Shown: one piece after another, positions 26,481 to 34,960 of the stretch
Position numbering within the stretch: position 1 is the first letter of the stretch
Layout: each line of letters opens with the position of its first letter
Assembly (NCBI GenBank): GCA_025359245.1
Contig: JANYGW010000146.1
Location: 1-43,820, forward strand
Source of the DNA: Massilia sp.
GTDB taxonomy: Bacteria; Pseudomonadota; Gammaproteobacteria; Burkholderiales; Burkholderiaceae_D
Direction: 5' to 3'
DNA length: 43,820 bases
Program-made: the position numbers and the translations under genes
The notes under the pieces: generated by a model
Database searches by the model: none
The model's input: the letters and a program-made list of their open reading frames with translations, nothing else
Told to the model about the DNA's origin: nothing

Positions 26481-27934
26481 GCGACACCCCCGCCCAGATC
26501 CAGTTCGCACTGATATCGCATACCAACAACGGCAAGACCACGCTGGCGCGCACGCTGGCCGGGATCGACCTGGGCGAGGTGCGCGACGCCGCCCACGTGA
26601 CCGTGCTGGCCGAAGCGCACACGCTGCTCAGGACGGCGCAGGGCGACACGCTGCAGCTGTGGGACACGCCCGGCTTCGGCGATTCGGTGCGCCTGCTCAG
26701 GCGCCTGGCCACGGCCGGCAATCCGATCGGCTGGTTCCTGCGCGAAGTGTTCGACCGCTATCGCGACAAGCCGTTCTGGCTCAGCCAGCAGGCGCTGCGC
26801 ACGGCGAAGGACGCGGCCGACGTGGTGCTTTACCTGGTCAACTCGGCCGAGAGTCCGCGCGATGCCGGCTACCTGCCGGCCGAAATGAAGATCCTCGAGT
26901 GGCTGGGCAAACCGGTGGTCGTGCTGCTCAACCAGATGGGGCCACCGCGCCGCGCCGCCGACGAACTGGCCGAGCAGGCCAGCTGGAAGCAGCATCTCGC
27001 GCAATATCCGATCGTGCGCGAGGTGCTGGCGCTGGATGCCTTTGCGCGCTGCTGGATCCACGAGCGCGTGTTTTACGAAGCCGTCGGCAAGCTGGTCGAA
27101 CCAGCCAAGAGTGCTGGCTACGCGCGCCTGCTGGCCTTGTGGCAGGCGAACAACCAGGCGCGCTTTGGTGACGCGATGCGTGCGACTGCCGAACAGCTGG
27201 CGGCGGCAGCGCACGATACGCAGGAGGTCGAAGTCGAAAGCACGACATTCCTCAAGAGCGCGATGAAGGCGGTGGGCCTGGCCAAAGCGTCCGGCCAGCA
27301 GCGCCAGGAAAAAGCGATGGCCGTGCTGATCGACCGCCTCAATGAAAACACCGCCAAGACCACGCGCCGCCTGCTGCAACTGCACCAGCTCGACCCGAGC
27401 GACGCGGCCAGGGTCAATGCCAGGGTGCGCGAAAACTTCAAGGTGCGCGCGCCGCTCGACAAGACCCAGGCCGGCTTGCTGGGGGCGGTGGTATCGGGGG
27501 CGGCGACCGGCCTGACCGCCGATCTGATGGCAGGTGGCCTGACCTTCGGCGCCGGAGCGCTGCTCGGCGGCGTGGTCGGCGCATTGACCATGGCCGGCGC
27601 CGCGTGGGGCTTCAACACCAGCACCGACCGCAACCAGACCACGATGGAGTTCGCAGGCGAATTTCTGCGCTCGCTGCTGGTCGGCAGCATTCTGCGTTAC
27701 CTGGCCGTCGCCCATTTTGGACGGGGGCGGGGCAATTTCATCGAAGGCGAGGCGCCCGCCTTTTGGCAGGCCGAGGTCGAAGCGGCGGTCAGCGTGTACA
27801 ACGACGACCTGGCCGACCTGTGGCAGGCGCTGCGCGGCAAGACCGGCGGCGAGCAGGCGCAGGCGCGCCTCGAAAGCGTGGTCACCGCCATCGCCACGCG
27901 GACATTGGGGCAGTTGTATCCCGGCGCGATGTAA
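26477..27934 (+). CDS. DUF3482 family GTPase with membrane-associated region
   Basis: The product has 485 residues. An Era/TrmE-like GTPase domain is at the N-terminus: G1 SHTNNGKTT (14-22), G3 WDTPGFGDS and a G4-like VVLLNQMG, where NQxG replaces NKxD. A middle helical part (about 210-330) has SAMKAVGLAKASGQQRQEKAM. A long Gly/Ala-rich hydrophobic stretch (about 335-380, GAATGLTADLMAGGLTFGAG) resembles a membrane insertion segment. The C-terminus is soluble. It fits the DUF3482 family, often found beside DUF2868. The altered G4 may change nucleotide preference. The role is unknown; the ATGA overlap with the upstream gene ties the two products together. Confidence 0.85.
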   Translation: MSDTPAQIQFALISHTNNGKTTLARTLAGIDLGEVRDAAHVTVLAEAHTLLRTAQGDTLQLWDTPGFGDSVRLLRRLATAGNPIGWFLREVFDRYRDKPFWLSQQALRTAKDAADVVLYLVNSAESPRDAGYLPAEMKILEWLGKPVVVLLNQMGPPRRAADELAEQASWKQHLAQYPIVREVLALDAFARCWIHERVFYEAVGKLVEPAKSAGYARLLALWQANNQARFGDAMRATAEQLAAAAHDTQEVEVESTTFLKSAMKAVGLAKASGQQRQEKAMAVLIDRLNENTAKTTRRLLQLHQLDPSDAARVNARVRENFKVRAPLDKTQAGLLGAVVSGAATGLTADLMAGGLTFGAGALLGGVVGALTMAGAAWGFNTSTDRNQTTMEFAGEFLRSLLVGSILRYLAVAHFGRGRGNFIEGEAPAFWQAEVEAAVSVYNDDLADLWQALRGKTGGEQAQARLESVVTAIATRTLGQLYPGAM

Positions 27935-27938
27935 CACC

Positions 27939-27955
27939 TGTCCCGTTTTGGAACA
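27939..27955. promoter_or_regulatory. Candidate activator site (UAS) upstream of the pedF promoter
   Basis: TGTCCC-GTTTT-GGAACA is an almost perfect 6-5-6 inverted repeat, centred about 68 bases before the expected start site of the sigma-54 promoter. Similar palindromes lie at 34761, 34961, 43396 and 43415. It is proposed as a binding site of the AcoR-type activator encoded at 41389-43341. Confidence 0.55.
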
Positions 27956-27988
27956 CTGACTGCCGCCTGCGCTGCGGCTTGCGCCGTA

Positions 27989-28004
27989 TGGCATGGCAAT
28001 TGCT
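27989..28004 (+). promoter_or_regulatory. Sigma-54 promoter of the pedF operon
   Basis: TGGCATGGCAATTGCT matches the -24/-12 consensus TGGCACG-N4-TTGCW with one mismatch and the required GG-N10-GC spacing. The expected start near 28015 leaves a leader of about 30 bases to pedF. Confidence 0.8.
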
Positions 28005-28044
28005 CCTGCTGATGGATCAACCATCAAAATAGTAGGAGACAACC

Positions 28045-28518
28045 ATGAAGCAGACTATCCGACAGTTCGTCGCCGTTGCGGGCATTGCCGCCGCTGTCCT
28101 CGCCTCCATGCTCGCCCATGCGCACGGGAATGTCACGCCGCAAGCGGTAGACACCACCGGCCTGCCGCCGCTCGGCGAAAAATGGCGCGATGATAATCCG
28201 TACCGCGCCAATAAGCTGGCCATCAAGATCGGCGCATCGGCATTCAACCAGAACTGCGCGCGCTGCCATGGCATCGAGGCCATTTCAGGCGGCATCGCGC
28301 CCGACCTGCGCAAGCTCGATCGGGACTGCTTCAGCATCAAGGCGGAGGCGAAAAAGCAAGCCTGCTACAAGGAGACGGACGCGTACTTCCTGACCTCGAT
28401 CCGGGGTGGCAAGGTACGCAACGGCGCAGTCTACATGCCGCCGTTCGAGGGCATCTTCAACCAGGAAGCCATGTGGGCCATCAAGGCCTATCTGGAAACC
28501 CGTCGCGAAACCGAATAA
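28045..28518 (+). CDS. pedF: Cytochrome c-550 PedF, electron acceptor of quinoprotein alcohol dehydrogenase
   Basis: The product has 157 residues. It has a Sec signal ending near HAHG, the heme-binding motif CARCH (Cys71, Cys74, His75) and a likely axial Met in VYMPPFEG. The mature start HGNVTPQAVDTTGLPPLGEKWR and NQNCARCHGIEAISGGIAPDLR are characteristic of PedF-type cytochromes that work with PQQ ethanol dehydrogenases. It should take electrons from the periplasmic enzyme at 37104-38843 and pass them to the terminal oxidase. AGGAG lies eight bases before the ATG. It is the first gene of a three-gene unit behind a sigma-54 promoter. Confidence 0.92.
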   Translation: MKQTIRQFVAVAGIAAAVLASMLAHAHGNVTPQAVDTTGLPPLGEKWRDDNPYRANKLAIKIGASAFNQNCARCHGIEAISGGIAPDLRKLDRDCFSIKAEAKKQACYKETDAYFLTSIRGGKVRNGAVYMPPFEGIFNQEAMWAIKAYLETRRETE

Positions 28519-28527
28519 GGAACGGCA

Positions 28528-29346
28528 ATGAGCATATTCCGCACACTGCTGGCCGGCGCCTGCCTGACGCTGGCGTTGGCCGCGCCGGCGCGCGCCGACT
28601 GGCTCAAGATCCAGCAATCGGGCAGCCTGAAGGTCGCTGTCTACAACGAGTTCGCGCCGTTTTCCGACCACGGCGCCGGCATCGACGTCGACCTGGCGAC
28701 GGCGTTGTCAAAAAAGCTGGGCTTGCGCCTGAACCTGCTGCCGTTTCCCGCAGGTGAAAGCCTCGACGACGACCTGCGCAACATGGTATGGAAGGGGCAT
28801 TACCTCGGCTACGGCCCCGCCGACGTGCTGCTGCATGTCCCGGTCGATACGCGCCTGATGGCGCAGAACAAGCAGGTGGCGATCTTCGCGCCCTATCACG
28901 TGGAAAGCCTGCGGCTGGTGCGCAGCGCCAAAGGCGTGCCGGTCTACACGAGCCTCGATTCGCTGGCGGGCAAAAAAATCGGGGTCGAGAAAGTGTCGAT
29001 CGCCGGCATGCTGATGCTGGGCGAGCATGATGGCAAATTTCGCGAGGACGTGAAAATTTTCCCGACTGCCCGCGAAGCGCTGGAAAAGCTCAAGGCCGGC
29101 GAACTCGATGCGGTGCTGGCCACCCGCTCGGAAATCGAATCGGTGATGCGCGGCGATCCTGCGTTTCCGCTGCATGAAGTGGCGTTCCAGCGCCTGCCGC
29201 GCTCCGGCTGGGCGGTCGGCATGGCGGTGCGCAAGGACGACACCGAGATGGCCAAACTGCTGCAAACGGCGATCAACGAGATGGCTGCCAGCGGCGAACT
29301 GAAAGCCATCTTCGAAAAGAGGGGCGTACAAGTCGTCGCACCATGA
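28528..29346 (+). CDS. Quinoprotein dehydrogenase-associated solute-binding protein (PedB/XoxJ-like)
   Basis: The product has 272 residues. The signal peptide ends at PARAD. The periplasmic binding fold is family 3: LKVAVYNEFAPFSDHGAGIDVDLA, KKLGLRLNLLPF, DVLLHVPVDTRLM, SLRLVRSAKGVPVYTSLDSLAGKK over several strands, and LDAVLATRSEIESVM. This subgroup is regularly encoded beside PQQ alcohol dehydrogenases and their cytochromes, and in methylotrophs (XoxJ) is thought to help enzyme maturation. No transporter genes accompany it. AAGGA precedes the ATG and its stop overlaps the next ATG (ATGA). Confidence 0.88.
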   Translation: MSIFRTLLAGACLTLALAAPARADWLKIQQSGSLKVAVYNEFAPFSDHGAGIDVDLATALSKKLGLRLNLLPFPAGESLDDDLRNMVWKGHYLGYGPADVLLHVPVDTRLMAQNKQVAIFAPYHVESLRLVRSAKGVPVYTSLDSLAGKKIGVEKVSIAGMLMLGEHDGKFREDVKIFPTAREALEKLKAGELDAVLATRSEIESVMRGDPAFPLHEVAFQRLPRSGWAVGMAVRKDDTEMAKLLQTAINEMAASGELKAIFEKRGVQVVAP

Positions 29347-31526
29347 AGCCGCTGGCCAGGGCGGTAGCGCTGGCGCTGGCCGCCCACCAGGCGGCGCTGG
29401 CGCAGGAGGCACCGGTGGCCGCGATGGCGACCGTCGAAGTGGTGGCGAGCGCGCCGCTGGCCGGCCTCGGCATCGACCGCAGGCTGTTGCCGTACAACGT
29501 GCAGTCGGCCAGCAGCGAGCGGATCGGCGAGACGCACAGCGACAACCTGGCCGACTTCATGGCGCGCAACCTGAATGGCGTGAACGTCAATGAGGTCGCC
29601 GGCAGTCCGTTCCAGAACGACCTTACCTACCGCGGCTTTCGAGCCTCGCCCGTGCTGGGCGCGTCGCAAGGCATCTCGGTCTACCTGGACGGCGTGCGCG
29701 TCAACGAACCGTTCGGCGATGTCGTCAACTGGGATATGCTGCCCGAGTCCGCGATCGGCAATGTGCTGCTGGTGCCGGGATCGAACCCGGTGTACGGCTT
29801 GAACACGCTGGGCGGCGCGCTGGCGCTGGCCGGCAAGTCGGGCACCAGTCATCCAGGCTGGGAGGCGGAGCTGTCGGCCGGCAGCGGCGCGCGCAAACGG
29901 GTCGATCTCGCGCACGGGAGCAGCGACGCGCGGGGCTGGCACAGCTTCTTCGGATCGACCCTGTTCGACGAAGACGGCTGGCGCGCGCATTCGCAGGGCC
30001 GGCTTGCCAACGTCTACGTCAAGCTTGGCCGCGACCAGGGGGCGTCCGCGTGGAGCGTGTCCCTGCTTGGCGGCAGCAGCCGCTTGCGCGGCAACGGCCT
30101 GCTGCCGGATGCCCTGTACCTGCAGGACCGCCGCAGCGCCTATACCTATCCGGATGAAACCCGCAACCGCTTTCTGCAGCTGGCGCTCAACGCCAGCGTG
30201 CACCTGGAGCGCGGCACCGTCCTGTCGGCGCTGGCGTACGCGCGCAGCAGCCAGCGCGATACCGTCAACGGCGACGTCGAGGACGAGGATGACGGTCCGC
30301 AGGGTGTGCTCAACACGACCAGCACGCGCCAGCACAGCCAGGGCGCCAGCGTCCTGATGAACATGCGCCGCCGCGCCCACCGGATTGATATCGGCGCGAC
30401 TTTCGACCGCAGTACGGTGTCGTTCGCGCAATTCTCGCAGGACGCCAGCGTGACGGCGCAGCGCGAAGTGGTGGGCCAGCCCGACGGCGTGAGCGCAGCC
30501 GCTTCGTCGGTGACAGGCAGCGCGCGCGCGTTCGGCATTTTTGCCGCCGACACCTGGACACTGGCGCCGGGCACCCACTTGAGCGCATCTGCGCGCTACA
30601 ACTACGCTCAGGTGAGCAGCACGCTGACCAGCGTGCGCGGCCAGCAGCCGGAAGAACGGTTTGTCTATGCGAGCCTGAATCCATCGCTCGGCATCGTGCG
30701 CGAGATCGGCAGCGGCGTGGCCTTGTTCGGCAACCTGGCGCAAGGCAACCGGGTGCCGACGGTGATCGAACTTGGCTGCGCCGATCCGCAACAGCCATGC
30801 CAACTGCCGGTGGGCCTGCAATCGGATCCCTACCTGAAGCAGGTGGTGGCGCGCACTATCGAAGCCGGTGCGCGGCTGCAGCGCGGGCGCCTCAATGGCA
30901 CGCTGTCGCTGTACCGGACGAGCAACCGCGACGACATCCTGTTTCTCAGTTCGGGCACGTCACACCAGGGGTATTTCGCCAATTTTGACCGCACGCGGCA
31001 CCAGGGCGTCGACGCCACCGTGCGCGCCAGCTTCGGCGCGCTGGCGCTGCACGCCAGCTATAACTACCTCGACGCGGTGTACGACGCGGACGGTGTCCTG
31101 TTCAGCGGGGCGCGTACCGTGCAGGTACAGCGGGGCACGCGGATCGCCGGCCTGCCTGCGCATACGCTCAAGCTGGGTGCCGACTGGAAAGTATCGGCCG
31201 CACTGACGGTCGGCGCCGATGCGCAGGCCACATCCAGCCTGCTCACGCAGGGAAATGAAGATGGCTTGACCTCGGATGCGCAGCCGCAGCGCACCGACTG
31301 GCGGGTACGCGGCCATGCGCTGCTGAACCTGCGCGCCAGCTGGGAGCCGGCGCCGCGTTGGGACCTGTACGCGAAAGTGAACAACCTGTTCGACCGCCGC
31401 TACGGAACCTACGGCGCAGTGGCGCGCAACCTGTTTCCGAAGGATGGCGAAACGGCGGCAAATGCGCGCTTTGTCGCGCCGGGCTCACCGCGCAGCATCG
31501 CGTTCGGCGCCCGCTACCGCTACTGA
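29343..31526 (+). CDS. TonB-dependent receptor in the pedF operon, ligand unknown
   Basis: The product has 727 residues. The signal peptide ends near ALAQEA. The plug has NLADFMARNLNGVNVNEVAG, LTYRGFRASPVLGASQGISV, YLDGVRVNEPFGDVVNWDML and VPGSNPVYGLNTLGGALAL. The barrel ends in SPRSIAFGARYRY with a terminal aromatic. It is translationally coupled to the binding-protein gene (ATGA overlap) and so belongs to the quinoprotein regulon. Candidate cargo is a lanthanide or other metal chelate needed by the alcohol dehydrogenase, or PQQ itself; the first is favoured because a separate PqqU-like receptor is encoded next door. The ligand is inference only. It converges on the pqqU-like gene with two bases between stops. 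Confidence 0.85.
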   Translation: MKPLARAVALALAAHQAALAQEAPVAAMATVEVVASAPLAGLGIDRRLLPYNVQSASSERIGETHSDNLADFMARNLNGVNVNEVAGSPFQNDLTYRGFRASPVLGASQGISVYLDGVRVNEPFGDVVNWDMLPESAIGNVLLVPGSNPVYGLNTLGGALALAGKSGTSHPGWEAELSAGSGARKRVDLAHGSSDARGWHSFFGSTLFDEDGWRAHSQGRLANVYVKLGRDQGASAWSVSLLGGSSRLRGNGLLPDALYLQDRRSAYTYPDETRNRFLQLALNASVHLERGTVLSALAYARSSQRDTVNGDVEDEDDGPQGVLNTTSTRQHSQGASVLMNMRRRAHRIDIGATFDRSTVSFAQFSQDASVTAQREVVGQPDGVSAAASSVTGSARAFGIFAADTWTLAPGTHLSASARYNYAQVSSTLTSVRGQQPEERFVYASLNPSLGIVREIGSGVALFGNLAQGNRVPTVIELGCADPQQPCQLPVGLQSDPYLKQVVARTIEAGARLQRGRLNGTLSLYRTSNRDDILFLSSGTSHQGYFANFDRTRHQGVDATVRASFGALALHASYNYLDAVYDADGVLFSGARTVQVQRGTRIAGLPAHTLKLGADWKVSAALTVGADAQATSSLLTQGNEDGLTSDAQPQRTDWRVRGHALLNLRASWEPAPRWDLYAKVNNLFDRRYGTYGAVARNLFPKDGETAANARFVAPGSPRSIAFGARYRY

Positions 31527-31528
31527 CC

Positions 31529-33652
31529 TCAGAACGTGTATTGAGCGCTGACGCCCATCATCCAGTTGCGGCCCGGCGCAGCTTCGTAAAAGCGCTTGTT
31601 CGCATCACCGATGATCAGCGAACCGACATACTTGCGGTCGGCCAGGTTATTGAGCCGCACGAATTCCTTCAGGCGCCATCCTCCCAAGTCCTGCCTGGCC
31701 TGCACGCGCGCGTTGAGCACCGCATAGCCGGGGGCTGGAATCTCGAGATTCGCATCCTCCGCATATACCTTGCTGCTGGCGACCGTCTCGATGGCGGCGC
31801 CGAAAGTGTCGCTGCTGTTTTTCCACGCCAGTTCGCCGAACAGGTTCGCCTTCGGCACGCCGGGCAGCCGGCTGCCCTCGAGCACATTGGCAAAGCCCTG
31901 GTCGTAGATGGCGCGCAGTACCGTCACCGCCATGCGCGCGCTGAAGCCGTCACTGAAGCTGCTGTCGAGCGACAGCTCCGCGCCCTGGCGCAGGGTCTTG
32001 CTGGCGTTACGGTAGCTGGTTCGTCCACCGCTGGCCACATCGACCACCAGTTCATCGCGCGTCTTGACCTGGAACAGCGCCGCGTTGATGCGCGTACTGC
32101 TGCCGAGGTAGGCCTTGACGCCCGTCTCGAGGTGGGTGCTGGTAGCCGCCGCCAGCTTGAAATTGAAACCGGCGCCGGTACCGGAGTAAAACAGCTCGTT
32201 GAGTGTTGGCGCTTCGAAGCCGCGCGCCGCGCTTGCATACACATTCAAGACGGGCGACAGCTTGTACAGCACGCCCAGTAACGGTGTCGTGTGGCTGTAG
32301 TCAACGCTGCCGCCATCGTTGCCATTGCTGGCGAAATGGTCATCCACGCGGACGCTCACGCGGCTGTGGCGCGCGCCGCCTGTCACAACCCACGCGCCGC
32401 GCTGCCATTCGGCCTGGGCGTAGGGATCGAAGTTCGACACGGTGTCGGACTCGTCGCGGCGCAGGTTTCCCTTCAGGCCGAACTGGGTGCCGATGAAATT
32501 CTCGAAGCCCTTGCGATCGTCAGTGGAATGGCCGTAGTCGATGCCGATGGTGGTATTGAGCTTGCCGCCAGCGACACTTGCGACGTGCAGCCAGTTGATG
32601 TCGATGCCATGGAACGCGCGATCGAAATCGACCACCCCGCCCGACTGGGTGGCCGGGGCCTGGACGAATTTGGAAAACGCCTGGTACTGGATGACCTGGC
32701 GCTGGCCGCCGTACGCCATGACGCGCACGCGGTCGTCGCCGAGGCGCTGCTCAAACGCCAGGCCGGCCTGCTGGTGGTCGATGCTCTTGCGCGTGTCGTA
32801 GCGCTCGGCCAGCGTGCGCTTGGGCGTCTGGGTGTCGGTCGCATCGGTTTCGCCGGCGCGCGGGTCGCGCAGGTAAGTGGCCCAGCTGACGCCGAGCGGA
32901 TCCTGGGTGTCGGACTGGCGCAGCGCGCTGGCGCTGAGCGTCAGGCGGCTGGTGGCCGTCGGCGCCAGCGTGAGCTTGGCAAAACCCTGGTCGCGCGTCG
33001 CCGCGCTGTGGCTGCGGTAGCCGTTGGTGTCAAACCGCGAGGCGTCGAGCACGTAGCCGATGCCATCGCTCTCGCCCTGCGCGTTGAGGTCGGCCTTGCG
33101 CGTGTTGTAGCTGCCCGCCGCGAAGTTCGCCTCGATGCTCGGGCGGCCCTTGCCGTCGCGCGTGAACAGCGCGACCGTGCCGCCCGAGTGATTGCCGTAG
33201 ATCGCGGAGAAGGGGCCGCGCAGCACTTCGATGCGCTCGGCCATGTCGAGGTTGAAGGTGGCGGCCTGGCCCTGGCCGTCTGGCATGGTGGCCGGGATGC
33301 CGTCGGCGACCAGGCGCACGCCGCGCACGCCGAACGCGGAACGGGCGCCGAAACCGCGCGACGAAATCTGCAGGTCTTGCGCGTAGTTCTGGCGATTCTG
33401 CGCCACCAGTCCCGGAACCGCGGCCAGCGATTCGGACGCGTTGACGCGCATCTGGCCGTCGTGGATGCGGGCCGCGTCGAGCACGTCGATGGCGGCTGGC
33501 AGGTCGAAGCTGGAATGCGCCATGCGGCTGCCGGTGACCACCACGATATCGGCGGGGGGCGGTGCGTCGGCAGCAAAGGCGAGCGGCGCCAGCGCGGCGC
33601 TGCCGGCGGCGAACAGGCTGGCGATGGCGTTCAGGCGAAAAGGGTGGCTCAT
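31529..33652 (-). CDS. pqqU: PqqU/YncD-like TonB-dependent receptor for PQQ
   Basis: The product has 707 residues. It closely resembles E. coli YncD (PqqU), which imports pyrroloquinoline quinone. Shared segments include SESLAAVPGLVAQNRQNYAQ, SSRGFGARSAFGVRGVRL, DGIPATMPDGQGQ, EVLRGPFSAIYGNHSGG and, near the end, DRKYVGSLIIGD and FYEAAPGRNW. The signal peptide ends near LAFAAD. The start at 33652 has GGAGA just upstream; a longer frame to 33808 runs through the promoter region and is rejected. It has its own leftward sigma-54 promoter. Since no pqqABCDE genes are in the window, it may let the cell salvage PQQ for the periplasmic dehydrogenase. Confidence 0.88.
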   Translation of the reverse strand: MSHPFRLNAIASLFAAGSAALAPLAFAADAPPPADIVVVTGSRMAHSSFDLPAAIDVLDAARIHDGQMRVNASESLAAVPGLVAQNRQNYAQDLQISSRGFGARSAFGVRGVRLVADGIPATMPDGQGQAATFNLDMAERIEVLRGPFSAIYGNHSGGTVALFTRDGKGRPSIEANFAAGSYNTRKADLNAQGESDGIGYVLDASRFDTNGYRSHSAATRDQGFAKLTLAPTATSRLTLSASALRQSDTQDPLGVSWATYLRDPRAGETDATDTQTPKRTLAERYDTRKSIDHQQAGLAFEQRLGDDRVRVMAYGGQRQVIQYQAFSKFVQAPATQSGGVVDFDRAFHGIDINWLHVASVAGGKLNTTIGIDYGHSTDDRKGFENFIGTQFGLKGNLRRDESDTVSNFDPYAQAEWQRGAWVVTGGARHSRVSVRVDDHFASNGNDGGSVDYSHTTPLLGVLYKLSPVLNVYASAARGFEAPTLNELFYSGTGAGFNFKLAAATSTHLETGVKAYLGSSTRINAALFQVKTRDELVVDVASGGRTSYRNASKTLRQGAELSLDSSFSDGFSARMAVTVLRAIYDQGFANVLEGSRLPGVPKANLFGELAWKNSSDTFGAAIETVASSKVYAEDANLEIPAPGYAVLNARVQARQDLGGWRLKEFVRLNNLADRKYVGSLIIGDANKRFYEAAPGRNWMMGVSAQYTF

Positions 33653-33721
33653 GGTGTCTCCGGTAGTGGGATGGCTAGCCTGCTTCGCGGGATCCGCGGC
33701 AGGTCTGTCCCGTCCAACGTA

Positions 33722-33737
33722 AGCAATATACCTGCCA
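33722..33737 (-). promoter_or_regulatory. Sigma-54 promoter of the pqqU-like gene
   Basis: On the minus strand TGGCAGGTATATTGCT matches TGGCACG-N4-TTGCW with one mismatch and exact GG-N10-GC spacing. The expected start near 33711 gives a leader of about 58 bases. It lies back to back with the rightward element at 33757, with 19 bases between them. Confidence 0.72.
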
Positions 33738-33756
33738 GCCGATAAACGTACCGCCG

Positions 33757-33772
33757 TGGCACGGTGCTTGCG
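33757..33772 (+). promoter_or_regulatory. Sigma-54 promoter of the beta-propeller gene
   Basis: TGGCACGGTGCTTGCG is a full match to the -24 box and to TTGC of the -12 box, with GG-N10-GC spacing. The expected start near 33784 is 40 bases before the ATG at 33824. A single TGTCCC half-site occurs at 33706-33711. Confidence 0.85.
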
Positions 33773-33823
33773 TGACAGTGTCCACGCGCGCACGGTTTGC
33801 GCTTCCATTTCGAAAGGATTCGC

Positions 33824-34759
33824 ATGAAACTGCTCACACTCGTCATCGCCGCCGTCGCCGCATCAAGCGCCTGCGCCGCACCGTTCGCCTACGTACCGAA
33901 CGAGAAGTCCGCCAGCATCAGCGTGATCGACACCGCCACCGACACGGTGGTGCGCGAGATCGCCGCCGGCAAGCGCCCGCGCGGCATCGCCGCCGGAGCG
34001 GGAGGAAAGACCCTGTTCGTCACCGATGCCGCCAGCAGCGTTTTGCTGGTGCTCGACGCCGCCAGCGGCCAGGCCGTCCAGCCGATCCCGCTGGGGAAGT
34101 CGCCGGAAGGCGTGAATGCGTCGGCCGACGGGCGCTACCTGGCGGTGGCGGTGGAGGAGAACAACAGCGTGACCCTGATTGACGCGCAGACCCGGCGGCA
34201 GGTCGCCGACATCAAGGTGCTGGGAAAAAACCCGGAACACGCGGTGTTCAGCCCGGACGGGCGCTGGCTGCTGGTGAGCGCCGAGGAGGCCGAGCAGGTC
34301 GACGTCATCGATGTCGCGCAGCGGCGCCAGGTCGGCACGATCGCGGTGGGATTGCGCCCGCGGGGAATCGGCTTTTCGCGCGACTCGACGCGGGCTTATG
34401 TGGCGGCCGAAATGGTCGGCATTGTGTACGTGATCGACCTGGCCACGCAGCGCGCGGTCGCCGCGATCCGCGCGGGAAAAAACGCCAATGGCATCGCGGT
34501 CCATCCGGATGGCAAACACGTATATGTGTCGAACGGCGCCGACGGCACCGTGATGCTGATCGACACCGCCAGCAACACGGTGAGCGCAACGATTGCGGTC
34601 GGCAAGCGGCCCTGGAACATGGCGCTCACGCCCGACGGCGCCAAGCTGTACGTGGCGAACGGGCGCTCGAACAGCGTGAGCGTGATCGACACCGCCAGCG
34701 CCACCAAAATAAAAGACATCGCCGTCGGCGAGTTGCCCTGGGGTGTGCTGATCCCCTGA
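33824..34759 (+). CDS. PQQ-catabolism-associated YVTN beta-propeller protein
   Basis: The product has 311 residues. After a signal peptide ending at SSACA come about seven blade repeats of the YVTN type, each with a core like AYVPNEKSASISVIDTATD, LFVTDAASSVLLVLDA, VYVSNGADGTVMLIDTAS and LYVANGRSNSVSVIDTAS, spaced about 42 residues apart. Such proteins are often encoded with PQQ-dependent dehydrogenases; their exact role is not known, with chaperone or docking functions possible. The start at 33824 has AAAGGA with good spacing. It is alone behind its own sigma-54 promoter. Confidence 0.87.
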   Translation: MKLLTLVIAAVAASSACAAPFAYVPNEKSASISVIDTATDTVVREIAAGKRPRGIAAGAGGKTLFVTDAASSVLLVLDAASGQAVQPIPLGKSPEGVNASADGRYLAVAVEENNSVTLIDAQTRRQVADIKVLGKNPEHAVFSPDGRWLLVSAEEAEQVDVIDVAQRRQVGTIAVGLRPRGIGFSRDSTRAYVAAEMVGIVYVIDLATQRAVAAIRAGKNANGIAVHPDGKHVYVSNGADGTVMLIDTASNTVSATIAVGKRPWNMALTPDGAKLYVANGRSNSVSVIDTASATKIKDIAVGELPWGVLIP

Positions 34760-34760
34760 G

Positions 34761-34785
34761 TGTCCCAATTTGAATCACCTGTTCC
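34761..34785. promoter_or_regulatory. Candidate activator half-sites after the beta-propeller gene
   Basis: TGTCCC-AATTT-GAATCA (34761-34777) shares 10 of 12 arm positions with the 6-5-6 palindrome at 27939. A further TGTTCC half-site is at 34780-34785. It lies about 290 bases before the -24 box of the aldehyde dehydrogenase promoter, a feasible distance for an enhancer. Confidence 0.35.
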
Positions 34786-34805
34786 ATTTCCTTCCAAAAC
34801 GGGGG

Positions 34806-34910
34806 CAGACCACTCTTGCCGAAGAGCCAGTGCCGCAGAGCCAGGGTCAGACCACTCTTGGCATTCGGCAAAAAGTGGTCTGACCCTGGTTCTTCGGCAA
34901 GAGTGGTCTG
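34806..34910. repeat. Nested palindromic element with four CAGACCACT arms
   Basis: An outer pair of 23-base arms (34806-34828 and 34888-34910) is complementary except for one base. Inside, a perfect 16-bp pair, CCAGGGTCAGACCACT (34841-34856) and its complement (34874-34889), forms a second stem, so CAGACCACT occurs twice on each strand. The element fills most of the gap before the aldehyde dehydrogenase promoter. It codes nothing convincing. It looks like a dispersed family of palindromic repeats rather than a terminator, as no T run follows. Confidence 0.85.
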
Positions 34911-34960
34911 ACCGCGATTTTTGAAGGAATGCTTCGTTGCTGAACAGCGGGACGGGGCGG

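Noticed and set aside
34806..34910. Intrinsic terminator of the beta-propeller gene
   Set aside because: The stems are long, but no T run follows in either direction and the arms are nested in duplicate, unlike a terminator.
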